64,000 nucleotides of DNA from Diphasiastrum complanatum (lineage: Eukaryota; Streptophyta; Lycopodiopsida; Lycopodiales; Lycopodiaceae): positions 54,232,538-54,296,537 of the forward strand of contig CM055104.1 of the NCBI GenBank assembly GCA_029204225.1. Direction: 5' to 3'. This document shows positions 11,046-21,060 of this stretch, one piece after another. A program made the position numbers and the translations under genes. A model generated the notes under the pieces. The model saw only the letters and a program-made list of their open reading frames with translations. It did not search any database and was not told where the DNA came from. Numbering within the stretch: the stretch's first letter is position 1; every line of letters starts with the position of its first letter.

Positions 11046-12300
11046 GAAATGAGCGTGAAGAGAGGACTATCACGAGAGATAAAAAAGAAGATTTCATGGT
11101 GGAGACAACGATTCACACCTGCAACACTTTTTATTCATTCATGAATAGCTCTTGTTTTCTCTTTTTGGGTATTATGCAACATGCACCATTGCTTTTTTTG
11201 GTGCTTTTACTCTTTCGACTTATTTATTGTGCATTCGTTCTTTGCATGACCCATTCCGTTTTTATGCATTTGCTTTTTGGGCCTCAACGATCTGCATATT
11301 TTGCATGCGAAATTTTAGGATGCCAAGTAATGCATGTTCTATTTCAACCCCCAACAAAGGTTCTAGCCTTTAAAGTTAGACAATCACGAAAGAGTATCCT
11401 CCTTTAGCATTGACTTTTTTCATAACTCCATTGAACGACCTCAACACATAGTATTGTCTTTGCAAAGGCAAGGCCAAAAAGAAAATTGGCGCCACGATAG
11501 AGTCAAGAGAGCAACGTTTAATTTGGTTAGAATAAATGTCATAGAATTTTGTAAGGGGAAAGGCCCAAGGGCGGAGTCAGGCTGCCGCCCTCGGGGCGCC
11601 TCCAAACCCGGAAGGCCCCCACCTGTGGGCCTTCCCTCCCTGCGTAAAACACCTGCAGGTTTTCTTTTTAAAATTTTTTTTTTTCCATTTTTAGAAAGTC
11701 GACTTCCAAAAATAGCAAATTGAATTTGTGCTACTTTCCAAAAATAGAAAGTGTACCTTACAAAAACATAAAGTGATTCTTAAACTTTCTAAAAATAACA
11801 AAAGTTTATTACAAATCTGTAATGTATTCATTGCTCTTATAATTTTCAAAAGTAAAAAATTTTGCCATTTAAAACAACTTTCAAATGAACTGCAAAAAAA
11901 ACTACAGGTTTTTACGTGGCTATGAGTGCACTCTTTTTCTAGTAGTGCTTCGCAGCTTCTTTGTAGTGTCACAAGGAAGACTAATGACTCCATTTTACAT
12001 CGCCCAATTTTTTCTTTGGAGAGCGTTTATGTGCATGCTCTTGATAGTCAGCCGCATTTTCAAGTTATACATTAAATTCATTGTGTTTATTATCACTTGT
12101 CAATTGTTTTACATTGCTAAAACAGTTGAAAAAGTAATTTGCTGCCGCATTTTAAATTTCAAGGCTTAAACAATTAATAGGTCAAATTTTCATAAATAAC
12201 ACAAAATTAATTTTATTCAAGACGCGAGTTCCCGCGTAACTTGAGGTCTTTCTGTAACCTAAACCTTCATAGATAATGTAAAGATACCATCACTATTACA
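11046..12300. other. Stretch without recognisable gene
   Basis: T-rich DNA with open frames that lack any domain, plus one GC-rich island (11570-11660) listed separately. Several short words with TTTCCAAAAATAG occur around 11690-11760, and nothing else stands out. Confidence 0.4.
11610..11635. other. GC-rich hairpin
   Basis: GGAAGGCCC, 8-base loop, GGGCCTTCC: a perfect 9-bp stem inside an isolated GC-rich island (about 11570-11660) in otherwise AT-rich DNA. No following T-run on the plus strand within the stem, so not called a terminator. Function unknown. Confidence 0.6.
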
Positions 12301-12374
12301 CCAGGGATTGGATTCAGAGTATTCTTACTTCTATCTTGCAAGCAGCTTGGAGACCGTCTGTCTGCGTTGCGTCC

Positions 12375-12418
<44 letters not shown>
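12375..12418. repeat. CT-rich simple repeat
   Basis: TCTG repeats followed by a (CT)n run just upstream of the preferred start of the 12434 gene. Likely 5' leader sequence. Confidence 0.9.
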
Positions 12419-12433
12419 TTTGGATCTTATCCA

Positions 12434-13243
12434 ATGAATGCTGAAAACAGTGGCAGCGGCATAAGCATAGAAAGGAGTGAAAGAAACATGCTGAGAATGC
12501 AATATCCGGAAAAGGTATCCGAGCCGGGGGACGCGTGCATGCAGACGAAGAAGTTTCCTGCTAAAAATGGAATCAATTGCATCGCCACAGATGGATCCAT
12601 GTTCAAGTGGCCTCCTCGAAAACAATATTATGAGTTAACCGATTGGCAGTTCAAATATGTGCCCCAAGATGACGTATCTTTTTCAGATGCACATACTTTT
12701 CAGGAGATAAATGATTACAATGAACTTGAAAATACTCATGCGCAGTGCATGGACATGTACGAAGAGGATGGCGTGCTTCATCAGGTGTTCCATGCTCACT
12801 ACTACGTTATATCACACCGATTTGTTCATTCACCTGGTGAAAATAGCTCCGATCCAAAGTTAGAAAACTATAAAGGACCTCCCCGTCTATGTGGATTTTG
12901 TAAATCTGACGATTCTGATTCGGAGGTGGGTGCGTCTACAGGAGATGTTGCAGAAGATGGTGGTGGATTAGAAAACCTTAGCTCAAAGTCCTTGTATAGT
13001 TACGTGCACTACTATCAGGTAATCTGGACAGACAAAGAAGTAATCAAAGCAGAAATTTTTTTGGAAATAGTTCGCCCCACGATCACAAGATGCTCCTGTA
13101 AGCTAGCAAAGCTTGCAACCGGCAGTTTTAAAGTTGTTCATTTCCATCTCCATGAGCACTTCTTAGGGATTCTTTATAGCCAAGCTCCAAAAGTTCTCGA
13201 TACTAGAATCCATGGAAAAAAGAAACACGGACGCACAAAGTAG
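12434..13243 (+). CDS. Hypothetical protein, 269 aa, intact ORF
   Basis: The longest undamaged non-transposon frame in the window. I chose the ATG at 12434 (MNAENSGSGISIERSERN). An upstream in-frame ATG at 12308 would translate the CT microsatellite as a Ser/Leu run, which is more likely leader. Visible features are an aromatic-rich middle (WPPRKQYYELTDWQFKYVPQ, HAHYYVISHRFVHSP), a Cys pair in LCGFCKSDD, an acidic Ser/Gly linker (DDSDSEVGASTGDVAEDGGG), and a basic C-terminus (HGKKKHGRTK). There is no signal peptide and no clear membrane segment. A second frame overlapping the end (ATG at 13212, 28 codons, acidic and Gln-rich) is also protein-like, so a frameshift or alternative 3' splice there is possible. 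A CAG/GTAATC at 13018 could be a donor. I do not recognise the family. Confidence 0.5.
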   Translation: MNAENSGSGISIERSERNMLRMQYPEKVSEPGDACMQTKKFPAKNGINCIATDGSMFKWPPRKQYYELTDWQFKYVPQDDVSFSDAHTFQEINDYNELENTHAQCMDMYEEDGVLHQVFHAHYYVISHRFVHSPGENSSDPKLENYKGPPRLCGFCKSDDSDSEVGASTGDVAEDGGGLENLSSKSLYSYVHYYQVIWTDKEVIKAEIFLEIVRPTITRCSCKLAKLATGSFKVVHFHLHEHFLGILYSQAPKVLDTRIHGKKKHGRTK

Positions 13244-13955
13244 CAAAATTGGAGATGATGATTCACGGTCGCAGCAAGAGTTTGTGTTTGATCTGTAAGG
13301 CCCATCTCTTCAATTGATTTGCTTGTAGAAAGAGTTTTCGAAGTTAATTCTTTTCTAGTTGCTGTAAATTACTGGATTTTCTAATCGGCGAGCAATTACA
13401 ATCGATATTGCCAATTTATCTACACTCTTCTCATCTGAGTTATTGTGTCCAAGTTTTTATTCTATATTTGCAATACATTCTCTGACTTTTAGACAAATGG
13501 ATCTTCATGTTGACTGCTAAAGCATGCAGTGATTAAGAGTAACGATGCAACAAAAAGATCAATCACATCAACTGTAATTATGCTTCAGTACGTACAGCAG
13601 AATGTACTCCTACTAAAAGCTTTCTACATCTATTAATAGAAAAACCAATACATAATCGCTTTACTGAAGATTGCCAGTACATGCAATCTCTACTAACTTC
13701 ATAGTACTCAGCAAGTGGCATACACATACTGCCAGGACATCACATATTTATCATCTAGCTACCACGTTACCACCACCTATTGCTCGCATAACTTAGCCTA
13801 AACATAATCATATTGTCTACCTAACTACCAACCGCTAATCTGTGTCAACTGATCCTGAAACTACACCTGCCAACCACCAGAAAATGTTCATTGATCTATG
13901 GCCTTAACAAATTGCCCCTCAAGGAATATTTTTGCAATCCTACTAAAACAATAAG
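13244..13955. other. Stretch without recognisable gene
   Basis: No coding signal. It lies where the 3' LTR of the minus-strand Copia C should be, but I could not match it to the presumed 5' LTR at 16950-17400. Confidence 0.35.
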
Positions 13956-14050
13956 CTTCAGATGTTGATGCTTCGGGGGAGCTTTGGTAAGCATGTCAAG
14001 TAAGCTTCAGATGTTGTTCCTTCGGGGGAGCTTTGGTAAGCATGTCAGCT
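13956..14050. repeat. Tandem duplication of about 47 bp
   Basis: 'AAGCTTCAGATGTTG...CTTCGGGGGAGCTTTGGTAAGC' occurs twice in direct succession (first half 13951-13998, second 14001-14047). It covers the coding end of the Copia C RNase H. Confidence 0.8.
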
Positions 14051-14348
14051 AGCATAGACTTTGTTCCACAATACTCCATAGCAAGCTTGTTGTCATCAAT
14101 CAGCTCCTTGACAAACCTGTATTGCAACTCAATGTGCTTACTCTTTTTGTGTTCACCTCCATTTTTGTAGACGAAGATACAACTTTGATTGTCATTTCTT
14201 ATGATCATCTTCTGTTGTTCCATGTTCCGTTCTATTAAGAGATTTTATATCCATAACGCTTCTTTGACAGCATAACTAAGTGCCATATATTCTGCCTGCA
14301 TTGTTGACAATGGAACACTCATCTGCTTTGAGGATCTCCAACTTATGG

Positions 14349-14609
14349 CAGCATTTGAACCAACAAAGATATATCCTGAAGTTGATCTCCTTGTGTCTAT
14401 GTCTTCTCCCCAATGAGCATCAGCGTATCCTGTTATTCTAAGATTAAAATCAGATGAAAAAGTAAGACCCCAACTTGTTGTGCCTTTTAGATACTTGAGA
14501 AATCTTTTAGCTGCTTTCCAGTGTGCTCTTCCTGGGTTATTAGCAAACTGGCTTACTTTATTCACACTAAAGGCTATGTCAGCCTTGTGCATATAGCTGC
14601 ATACATTAG
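14349..14609 (-). repeat. Left arm of an inverted duplication of Copia C RT/RNase H
   Basis: Encodes MHKADIAFSVNKVSQFANNP through ADAHWGEDIDTRRSTSGYIF on the minus strand. The same 260 bases appear in opposite orientation at 15170-15431, nearly identical (one visible amino-acid change, GR to RR). Confidence 0.9.
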
Positions 14610-15133
14610 AGAACCTACTAAAGTGCAGAATGGCTTGTTCTTCATTTCTTCCATTTCTTCATGATCTTTGAGTGCCATATCAGAACTTAGGTCGTGCCCT
14701 TTTTCTGCTAGAGTACTCATGATATTTGATTCAGTCATTTGATTGCGAATGAGCATTTCCTAAATGTACCTATACAGTGTCATAACAGTGATGCCTATAG
14801 CGATATTCCTTTCTATCTCAATTCTCAGGCAATAAGCCACTTCCCGCAAATCCTTTACTTTAAATTCCAGCGCTAGCGTTTGCTGGATTTTTCTGATGTT
14901 ATACTCATCGTTTCCTGTGATCAGAATATCATCCACATACACCGCCAATAAAACAATATGCTCACCTTCTATGAGAGTATAAATACTCCCGTCAGACACA
15001 CATAGCTTCATTCCGAGTTTCTTTACCACCTTGTCAAATCTTTGATTCCACTGGCTGCATCCCTATTTAGGCCATATATGGCTTTCTTCAGCTTACAACA
15101 CTTATCTGTTTAGAAATGCTACTGATGTATGCC

Positions 15134-15158
15134 ATATATATATATATATATATATATA
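15134..15158. repeat. (TA)n microsatellite
   Basis: About 12 TA units between the two arms of the inverted duplication. Confidence 0.95.
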
Positions 15159-15169
15159 AGCCATATTAT

Positions 15170-15431
15170 CTAATGTATGCAGCTATATGCACAAGGCTGA
15201 CATAGCCTTTAGTGTGAATAAAGTAAGCCAGTTTGCTAATAACCCAAGAAGAGCACACTGGAAAGCAGCTAAAAGATTTCTCAAGTATCTAAAAGGCACA
15301 ACAAGTTGGGGTCTTACTTTTTCATCTGATTTTAATCTTAGAATAACAGGATACGCTGATGCTCATTGGGGAGAAGACATAGACACAAGGAGATCAACTT
15401 CAGGATATATTTTTGTTGGTTCAAATGCTGA
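15170..15431 (+). repeat. Right arm of the inverted duplication
   Basis: Plus-strand copy of 14349-14609. It interrupts the minus-strand RT of Copia C, so it arose after or together with the rearrangement. Spacer about 560 bases. Confidence 0.9.
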
Positions 15432-15494
15432 CTGCCAAATTCTTGACCATAATTCTAATAGAAGTAATCCTTACCACAGGTGCATAAATTTCAG

Positions 15495-15827
15495 TATAGT
15501 CTATCCCTTCTATTTAACTATACCCTTTTGCTACCAATCTCGCTTTAAACCTGTCAATTGTTTTGTCAGCATCCATTTTTATTTTGTACAGTCATTTGTT
15601 CCCAATATAGTCTATCCCTTCTATTTGACTATACTTTTTTGCTACCAATCTCGCTTTAAACCTGTCGATTGTTTTGTCAGCATCCATTTTTATTTTGTAA
15701 ACTCATTTGTTCCCAGTATAGTCTATCCCTTCTATTTGACTATACCCTTTTGCTACCAATCTCGCTTTAAACCTGTCAATTGTTTTGTCAGCATCCATTT
15801 TTATTTTGTACACTGATTTGTTCCCAA
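15495..15827. repeat. Three in-frame tandem copies of a 111-bp RT segment
   Basis: 'TATAGTCTATCCCTTCTATT' begins at 15495, 15606 and 15717: period 111 (37 codons). On the minus strand each unit encodes KMDADKTIDRFKARLVAK and GIDYT, the N-terminal RT block of Copia. Copies differ by a few bases, including stop-making changes. Confidence 0.9.
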
Positions 15828-15829
15828 TC

Positions 15830-16320
15830 ACCTTTGCATTGGTAGGGATATTAGTAAGCTCTCATACTTGGTTTTCTTCCATGGACTGAATCTCATCTTC
15901 CATCATTTTCTCCACCTAGGACAATACGTTGACTGTTTTGTTTCTGCAAGGGTCTTTGGTTCTAGTATGAGCTCACTTCTCTCCTCCATTAGGTATATCA
16001 TGTCTCCATACCTATTTGACGACCTTTTGATCCTTGTTGACTTTCTAATATCACTTGAATAATTGTTTTGATCTGGTTTCTTGGCTATTTCATGATTTGT
16101 CACTGTTGCAGCATCTTGTCTTTCAGCTTCCAGCTCTACTTCAAAGTCTATGGATTGATCTTGCAAGAGATCAGCTGCTTTTATCTGAGAGTTTATCTCG
16201 AAGTAGTTCTTCTTAGGAGCACTTGTCTCATAGTAGGATTTGGCTTCATAGAACTCTATATCTCTTGAAACTATGATCTTCTTAGTTTCTTGAATATAGA
16301 CCTTATTATATCCTTTCTGC
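15830..16320 (-). pseudogene. Copia C pre-RT linker
   Basis: The minus-strand frame reads VGYPNRQKGYNKVYIQETKK (integrase end, around 16330-16270), then SIDFEVELEAERQDAATVTN and RKSTRIKRSSNRYGDMIYLM (16150-15990), a typical hydrophilic linker followed by the 'R.S.R.kkpp.ryg' motif before RT. Stops occur. Confidence 0.7.
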
Positions 16321-16323
16321 CTA

Positions 16324-16817
16324 TTAGGATACCCTACAAATACACTCTATTGCTCGTAGTTCCACCAATGCGTAGCACAAGCAACCAAAAATTATGATAT
16401 AATCTAGTTTTGTTTTGGATTTTGCCCACAGCTCATTAGGCATTTTCCATCCTATCCTTTGTGCTGGTAACCTGTTATAGATATATGCAGCTGCTGATAA
16501 GAGACGAGTCGATATATCTGAAGTCTTATAAATGATTGTTAAAATATCCCACGCTTCTTCGGAGGTGGGACTATTTGATACATGAGCTATCTGAGTGTCT
16601 TTTAGGTTCAAGGATACGATGGCAAAAGCTTTGCCATCCTTTGCTTCCCATGCTGGTAGCATTTCAAGTTCCGCCGGTCTATTGGCTATTGAACCGTTTA
16701 CGTATCCCCATATCTCCTTTTCGATCAGGATCATTCTCATCTTGAATTTCCACATGTGGAAACCGTCTCCGTTGAACTTCTTGATCAAGCAGATCTCTGA
16801 GGTTGAGCCTTCCATGA
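16324..16817 (-). pseudogene. Copia C gag-integrase deletion fusion
   Basis: One open frame joins the gag N-terminus (FNGDGFHMWKFKMRMILIEK, SNSPTSEEAWDILTIIYKTS) directly to the integrase C-terminal region (AAAYIYNRLPAQRIGWKMPN, FGCLCYALVE). The junction, after DISTRLLS, lies near 16500. The zinc knuckle, protease and integrase core are absent, so an internal deletion of roughly 2 kb happened in frame. Start taken at MEGSTSEICL because the upstream residues read through the presumed leader. Confidence 0.75.
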
Positions 16818-16919
16818 TGATTGATGAATAGAGATTACAAATCAGATATAAAAAACTAGCTCTAAAATATAAATTTATAAGGTTCTTTATCTCAAGACTC
16901 TTAGTGCATCCAAAAACTG

Positions 16920-16950
16920 TGGGCTCTAATACCGCTATGATGGGACTTGG
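16920..16950 (-). other. Primer-binding-site-like sequence of Copia C
   Basis: The minus strand reads GCGGTATTAGAGCCCAC, close to the TGGTATCAGAGC complement of initiator-tRNA-Met used by Copia elements, at the expected place between gag and the flanking putative LTR (about 16950-17400). Confidence 0.5.
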
Positions 16951-17284
16951 ATGGATGTTCACAGGCCATAGTGGAATAGAGGTCGTCGTCCCACCAAAGA
17001 ATAGACAATAATGAAGAAGGATCTTGGATTATTTAGAGATTAAGAATGTATAGTAAATTTGATTTGTTTAGATGTCAGAGTAGGTGTCATAAACAACCAT
17101 GGAGAATGCGAACAATTTAGGCATCTGAGACAGTCGTGCTATTCTCTGTTTCTAACATATAGGTTCTGATAAGATGTAGCCGTAGGTGTGACTCTATAGT
17201 TTACTTTAGTATTTTTTGTTAGTTGTAAGCTAGACACTTACAGTTCGTGGTAGTGAGTCTTCACATGTGACTGTAAGCAAGACT

Positions 17285-17314
17285 GTTCACAGATTCCACA
17301 ACGAATCTGTGAAC
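17285..17314. other. Perfect 12-bp inverted repeat
   Basis: GTTCACAGATTC, 6-base loop, GAATCTGTGAAC. Inside the presumed LTR of Copia C. A cruciform/hairpin with no known role. Confidence 0.8.
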
Positions 17315-17605
17315 ATGACTCTTTTTCACTCTTCCCTGGTTTCTTGAACTCTGGAAATCGGGTGTTTCTGCCCGTTCCAGGAGGCTGGTTCGTTAGGATC
17401 AATCTTCTGGATTAGAACCGTTTCAGGCAGAAAGGTTTAACGTTTATTCAGACATGTTTCCCACCCTATCAGTGGGATGAACAACAATTCTTGCTACTAA
17501 TTAGCTCTAGATATTTAGAAACAGTAATGCACCTAGATTAATCTACAGGTCTAGTATCAAGAAACAAGAAACTAACTACCTAACAACATACTAGCATTCC
17601 AAGAA

Positions 17606-18660
17606 TCAAGAAACACCCATCTCTTTATTGCTGCTGAAGATCCTTCTACTGTTGATCCCCTTTACCAGAAAATCTTTTTGTCTCAGTGGTCTTGATATAT
17701 CGTTCACTTGAACTCCTTGCCATAGAATCTTTAGCTCATCTATCAAGGGAGCCATATACACGTCCATATTTTTTGCCTTGTATTTTCCCGGGATAAGAAG
17801 GGCCAACATTAGGTGCCCCTTCTTTATACTTAGCCAAGGGGGGATGTTGTAGTTTACAAGGACAACTGGCCAAGTGGACCATGATGTGGAGCGCAAACCA
17901 AATGGGTTCACACCATCCATCGCCAACCCCAAATGCAAATGGTGAGACTCATCCCTAAACTCATGCCAGGTAGCATCCACGTGCTTTCAAGTTGGAGAAT
18001 CAACAGGGATACTAATAGTATCGTCCGATGAACGATTGCTCGAATGCCATGTCATTAGCTCCACGATGAAATTACACTTAAACATGTGGCATATCCTGGA
18101 TATGACGGAAAAATGTATTACCACCTTGGCGGGTATGGTCACTCCTTGTAAATCTTGCCTGTAGCGGTGTTCCCCATAGCGTGGACACGTGTTTGCCTCC
18201 TCAAACTCATCTCGGTATAAGCTGCAATCATTGGGACATGCATGAATACTCTTGTAATCCATGTTGACCGCGGATAGCATTTTCTTGGCTTCTTGTCAAG
18301 ATGTCGCCATGATGTTATTTGGGAGCAACATTTTCCTGATCAAACTGAATAAATATATATATTTATGTAGTTAGTTATATATAGTTTCTCGCAACACATG
18401 AATTAAAAATAAAATGAGATTAGAACAATTTGTCTATAACACACATGAAGCTAGCAAGCTTACCCAAACAACTCCATGACGCTCGTATCCAACCACTTGT
18501 ACTTAGTTTGCAAGCTCAAAATTAACAAACAAGCTTGCAAATTTGACATTTGTCCACCCTCGTACAAAGGAGTGGATGCCAAGCCATGCATCATCTCTTC
18601 TTCCCTTGTCAATGTGGCCTTGGGTGGGTTTGTGAAGCATGCATCTTGTCTCTTTGGCAT
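17606..18660 (-). pseudogene. CACTA transposase Tnp2 remnant, with an intron
   Basis: Minus-strand exons match plant Tnp2. Exon 1 (about 18650-18457) ends LLILSLQTKYKWLDTSVMEL. A GTAAGC donor and TTTGATCAG acceptor bound an intron at about 18330-18456. Exon 2 reads AKKMLSAVNMDYKSIHACPN and CSLYRDEFEEANTCPRYGEH, with one Cys of the usual zinc motif replaced by Tyr. It continues MDATWHEFRDESHHLHLGLA and DGVNPFGLRSTSWSTWPVVL (17980-17870). The sequence ends near 17606 before the rest of the catalytic domain. A TGA after NNIMATS and a stop/frame break near 17985 disable it. Confidence 0.85.
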
Positions 18661-19200
18661 TATCTTTAGCTACCGGTCTGGCTTCTGCCCACCTGGTAAA
18701 ATAGTCAGTGGCTACAACTATGTTGTGCTTTCTACTTGATGATGCAGGGTGGATAGGTCCCATGAAGTCTAGTCCCTCAAATGGTAGCATCACTTGTATT
18801 GGTACTAAAGAACGTGTCCGATTGGCATGTGGATCAATCCTTTGGCAAATATCGCAACTACGCGCATATAGATGAGCATCACAAAATATAGTAGGCCACC
18901 AGTATCTGGCCTTGAGGACCTTCTGTGCTATTACTAAGTTGTCCTGCAAAATGGCCTCCATAGGCTGAATTTTGACATTATTCTAAAACAAAACCAACTT
19001 CTTTGGGTGTGATACATCCTCTATACAATCCCTCTATCCCTTGTCTGTATAGGACGCCCGCTATTAATGAGAATCTCAAGGCTTGTAAGTGTAGTTTTCT
19101 CTTTTCTAGATGGGACATGGATTCTGGTACTGTAAGTGTCGAAAGATAGGTGGCTATGTTGGCGTACCACTCAGGTATCATAGTTATGTCTATTCTCATA
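18650..19200 (-). pseudogene. Gypsy integrase zinc-binding and core start
   Basis: The HHCC-type region reads KARYWWPTIFCDAHLYARSC followed by DICQRIDPHANR, and then the core opens with PFEGLDFMGPIHPASSS and VVATDYFTRWAEARPVAKDN, containing the first two catalytic Asp contexts. Upstream (19199-18978) reads the RNase H/integrase spacer with KLHLQALRFSLIAGVLYRQG. A stop lies between the two parts. The frame runs into CACTA sequence after VAKDNAK. Confidence 0.85.
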
Positions 19201-19229
19201 AGATCTCTTAGTAGGTTAATCTCCCAATC

Positions 19230-19700
19230 GTTATCCTCAGTCTTTATGTTGCCTAGTTCGCAAATGCAATCATTTAACCCTTGTCAACGTGGTTGCTTGC
19301 TTTCAAGTTTGTAATCAAATTCTTGGGGGGTAAGAATCCATTTTATCAATCGATCTGGTGGTTCTAACTTATTCATCATCATGGTCACAGCCTGACTTTT
19401 GGTGTAGAATGTCACTTTCGTATGCTAAAAATAGTGTCTAAATTTTGTAGCGGCATAGGCTACTCCTAAGCATATTCTTTCGACTTTGGAATAGTTTAGT
19501 TCGGCTGCTTTCAATTTCCTCCAGTGAACACTATTGGGTGATAAACTTTGTCCCACAATTGGGATAAACATCAGTTAATACATGTAACAGTGGTGCTAGT
19601 GAACACGTGAAATGGTCTGTCATACATGGGCAGTTTTAGGACTGGTGCCTCAGCTAGTGCTTTTTTCAAGTCTTTAAATGCTTGCTCACATTCATTGGTC
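19230..19700 (-). pseudogene. Gypsy RNase H remnant
   Basis: Pieces such as PVLKLPMYDRPFHVFTSTTV and HPIVFTGGN (about 19660-19500) match the start of gypsy RNase H (PVLxLPDFxKPFxVxTDAS...HPIAYxS). The catalytic Asp of the first motif is replaced by Thr in TSTTV. Many stops. Confidence 0.7.
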
Positions 19701-19705
19701 CAATC

Positions 19706-20535
19706 TCACTTCGTATCTTCTCGGAGCAAACTAGTTATGGGATAGATACGTGATGCATATGCCATCACATATCGCTTGTAGTAACCAAAGGAACCTATGA
19801 AAGATTGCAGTTGTTCCACCTTGGTGGTTGTCATTATAGCTAACAACATTGTGATTTTTTCAAGGTCAGTGGCCATCCCATATCGACTGATTACATGCCC
19901 TAGTAAAACTCTGTAAGGGATTCCAAATAGACATTTGTTGGCATTCAGGGCCATGCATGTTGTTCAACATTTCTCAAAGCAATTTTCTAGTACAGCTAGA
20001 TGTTCTAAAAGGGACGAAGCCCCACAAAGATCATCAACAAAAAATTTCAATTTGGCATCTAAAATGTCCTCAAAGTGTTGATTCATGAAGCTTTGATACG
20101 TCACGGGGGCATTAGTTAGTCCAAGTGGCATGACGTGATAAGTGAAGGTTCCAAATGTGGTCGTGAAGGTAGTTTTCAACTTATCTTTCTCGACAATGGC
20201 TATTTGATTATACCCTGCAAAACAGTCCATGAACGAGTATATCTCTCTCCCTTCCAACTCTTCTAGTACCTGATCGATAATTGGTAGGGGGTAATAATCC
20301 TTCTTGGTGTGTTGATTCAACTTCTTGTAGTCTACGCATATGCGAATTTGGGTGGAATTCTTCTTGGGACGTGGCACTATTGGTGCACCATTCAGTATTT
20401 TCAACTGGGAAGATTAATCCAGCCTTCCTTAGTCTCTCCAACTCTATAATGGCTCTTAACTGTAGTGGCAACCTTTGTTGTCTCTGTCATATAGGCCCTG
20501 CTTTCCTCAATGAGTGGTCTGCTATGGGTAACTAG
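19706..20535 (-). pseudogene. Gypsy reverse transcriptase
   Basis: Reads IRICVDYKKLNQHTKKDYYP, LPIIDQVLEELEGREIYSFM, DCFAGYNQIAIVEKDKLKTT, TFGTFTYHVMPLGLTNAPVT, then KLKFFVDDL, which is the catalytic box with FVDD for the usual YIDD/YLDD. The thumb/connection is ANKCLFGIPYRVLLGHVIS. Frame breaks at 20404 (upstream part AIIELERLRKAGLIFPVENT is in another frame) and 19960. Confidence 0.9.
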
Positions 20536-20539
20536 GGAT

Positions 20540-21060
20540 GGGGGTATTCATTTCAAATCATCATAATCCCAAGCAAGTATGTCACGATACTTCTCACATA
20601 GTCCTTCATACGCTTGTTTTTCTAGGTTGGTCAAGTGCAACCGCACTTTTATGTTCTTTGGATTGTCAGGTGTTCTTATGTTTATCAAACATACATCTGC
20701 GTCGTGCACTTTTGGAGATTTTTCTTCGAGTGCATTCCATTCCAATTCTAATATTTCTTTAGTATCACTCTCAGTAGGGTCTTCTTCACTATCTGTCACT
20801 TCCTCCCATTCAGTGGAAGGTAGTGTAGCTTGTTCAGATTGAGGCACTTCCAGGTAATCATCTTCCACTACTCGTTCCTTACCTCTCTCGAAAATGAGTA
20901 CACTTGCTAGGATATCCACCATACAGTCACTTAGTTTTAGCCATGGCCATCCTAACAACATGGAGTACCCCCTATTTCTAGCATACATTCGCATTACATA
21001 GAAATCCACTAAAATTGTCTTCCCGACTATGGTTCTAGGAAGCTATGTATCTCACCTTCT
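20540..21060 (-). pseudogene. Gypsy protease end and RT linker
   Basis: Minus-strand VDFYVMRMYARNRGYSMLLG then WPWLKLSDC matches the end of the retroviral-type protease (the NAILGRPWL motif). It is followed by an acidic linker (VTDSEEDPTESDTKEILELE) and by GLCEKYRDILAWDYDDLK, the conserved 'F.wsy.Dlkg' just before RT. The protease active site (DTGA/S) is upstream of 21060 and not recognisable. Confidence 0.75.

Larger units (their letters stand above)
13996..16835 (-). mobile_element. Rearranged Ty1/copia element C
   Basis: Minus-strand order from right to left: gag start (MEGSTSEICLIKKFNGDGFH, 16815), directly fused integrase C-terminal part, RT linker, RT N-terminal segment in triplicate, an inverted duplicate of the RNase H region, then RT core (AVYVDDILITGND, 14960), connection (14756-14574) and RNase H (SAGADIAF-type region and DNQSCIFVYKNGGEHKKSKH, 14592-13996). 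About 2 kb of gag-protease-integrase is missing. A PBS-like TGGTATTAGAGCCC lies on the minus strand at about 16920-16945. The copy is non-functional. Confidence 0.85.

Noticed and set aside
11600-11645. GC hairpin as a bacterial-type terminator
   Set aside because: The setting is a plant nuclear genome and no transcript end or fitting gene is nearby.
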